Below the pieces are notes generated by a model, which had not been told where the DNA came from, ran no database searches, and saw nothing but the letters and a program-made list of their open reading frames with translations. DNA of 12,723 nt from Candidatus Peribacteraceae bacterium (GTDB lineage Bacteria > Patescibacteriota > Gracilibacteria > Peribacterales > Peribacteraceae): the NCBI GenBank assembly GCA_013140485.1, contig JABFSS010000120.1, positions 1 through 12,723 on the forward strand, in the 5' to 3' direction. Positions within the stretch are counted from its first letter, which is position 1, and the number at the start of each line of letters is the position of its first letter. Positions 11,919 through 12,723 of this stretch are shown piece by piece. The translations under genes were made by a program, and so were the position numbers.

Positions 11919-12723
11919 TCACTGCTGCAGGCGTTTCCACTCCTCCACCAGCTTCCTCTCTTCGCGTGAAAGCTTCGCGGGGATTTCAACCGTAACCGTC
12001 ACATAATGATCGCCGAATCTGCTCGCATTGAGCACTGGCATACCTTTGTGCTTGATGCGGAACACTTGGCCCGACTGCGTACCGGCGGGAACTTTGAGCG
12101 TCGTCGGACCGAGGACCGTTTCGATGGAAATATCGGTGCCGAGGATGGCGTCGGGAACAGTGATGACTATTTCCATCCTGATGTCGTCTCCATCGCGGAC
12201 GAAGCGCTTGTCGGGCGTCACGGTGATACGCACATAAAGATCGCCCGACGTTCCGTTCTGACGGGCCGCGTCGCCGCTCCCGCGAATTCTCAATGATTGG
12301 CCATCGGCGATGCCCGCCGGGATATCGATGGAAACGTTGGAATCCTCGGCGATTCGTCCTTCGCCGCTGCAGGTCTTGCACGGTTTTTCTGGCACTTTCC
12401 CGGATCCGCGGCACTTGGGACACAGCACGGCTTGCTGCAGCATGCCAAAAAACGACTGTGACTGGCGAACGACTTGTCCTGTGCCGCCGCATTCTTCGCA
12501 CGTGACAAGCTTGGCTCCCGGCTCCGCGCCGGAACCGCTGCATGTTTTGCAGGAACCGAGTTTTCGGATCCTGAGTTCTCGCGCAACACCGGAGACTGAC
12601 TCCATAAAATTGATCGTGACGGAAATTTCGCGGTCGTCTCCTCGTTCCTCACGCGGCTGACCACGTCGTCCGCCTCCTCCGAAAAATCCTTCAAAGAGAT
12701 CGGAGAAATCCACGCGCTGTCCT
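11919..12723 (-). CDS. dnaJ: Chaperone DnaJ (Hsp40), N-terminal part outside the window
   Basis: The visible 268 codons are open to the right edge, so the J domain with HPD lies outside. The segment starts in the Gly/Phe-rich region (GFFGGGGRRG), followed by a cysteine-rich zinc domain with all four CxxCxGxG repeats (CKTCSGSG, CEECGGTG, CPKCRGSG, CKTCSGEG). Two C-terminal substrate-binding beta domains complete it, including DIPAGIADGQSLRIRGSGD and VPAGTQSGQVFRIKHKGMP. This is a type I DnaJ that delivers unfolded protein to DnaK and stimulates its ATPase. The GTG at 12713 is internal and not a start. The stop is followed by a 13-bp hairpin. Confidence 0.97.
   Translation of the reverse strand, partial: GQRVDFSDLFEGFFGGGGRRGQPREERGDDREISVTINFMESVSGVARELRIRKLGSCKTCSGSGAEPGAKLVTCEECGGTGQVVRQSQSFFGMLQQAVLCPKCRGSGKVPEKPCKTCSGEGRIAEDSNVSIDIPAGIADGQSLRIRGSGDAARQNGTSGDLYVRITVTPDKRFVRDGDDIRMEIVITVPDAILGTDISIETVLGPTTLKVPAGTQSGQVFRIKHKGMPVLNASRFGDHYVTVTVEIPAKLSREERKLVEEWKRLQQ

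Noticed and set aside
12713..12723. GTG at 12713 as the start of a short DnaJ-like protein
   Set aside because: The frame continues to the edge with codons typical of a DnaJ Gly/Phe region, so this is an internal valine.
1..12723. CRISPR array, defence island or UGA recoding as in Gracilibacteria/SR1
   Set aside because: No regularly spaced repeats or cas genes were seen, and TGA terminates the M23, TMTC-like, Fic and DnaJ genes at their expected ends.

Overview
The window is compact bacterial chromosome with mid-range GC, standard stop codons (TGA ends several clear genes) and no mobile-element, phage or CRISPR machinery. Genes sit head-to-tail or convergent with 4-bp gaps or small stop-codon overlaps. 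Start codons almost never follow a Shine-Dalgarno sequence; most follow a sigma70-type -10 box by only 7-11 nt. That style, the gene content and UGA kept as stop suggest a Candidate Phyla Radiation/Patescibacteria-type genome, perhaps Peregrinibacteria-like. The assignment is inference, and no gene here proves it.

Layout. 1-539 (+): bacterial PH-domain membrane protein, probably cut by the left edge, overlapping convergently with 514-1518 (-), a LytM/M23 endopeptidase with all zinc ligands. 1713-3530 (+): TMTC-like membrane glycosyltransferase with C-terminal TPRs. 3535-4887 (-): unrecognised 450-aa protein. 5051-5410 (-): minimal NlpC/P60-like protein with a complete Cys-His-His set. 5411-5682: mosaic of palindromes and two copies of the 3' end of the adjacent tRNA-Trp (5683-5758, -). 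5791-6687 (-): Fic protein with N-terminal auto-inhibitory motif. 6763-7134 (-): unrecognised 123-aa protein. 7192-9591 (-): DNA topoisomerase I. 9592-9930: structured intergenic DNA. 9931-10206 (+): HU with a good terminator. 10368-10562 (+): small orphan gene. 10614-11174 (+): KhpB/Jag-type KH-R3H RNA-binding protein. 11171-11854 (-): GNAT acetyltransferase. 11919-12723 (-): C-terminal part of DnaJ, cut by the right edge.

Functionally this is housekeeping (TopA, HU, DnaJ, KhpB, tRNA-Trp) mixed with envelope genes (M23, PH, TMTC, perhaps NlpC) and a regulatory or toxin-like Fic enzyme. There is no large operon; nearly every gene appears to have its own promoter.

The most interesting signals are not a new multigene system but three genome-scale habits: (i) near-leaderless promoters with a TGCTATnnT extended -10; (ii) two families of palindromic repeats whose arms vary but stay self-complementary, with copies read in-frame inside the M23 and TMTC-like genes, resembling Rickettsia palindromic elements; (iii) tandem partial copies of the tRNA-Trp 3' end beside the intact tRNA.
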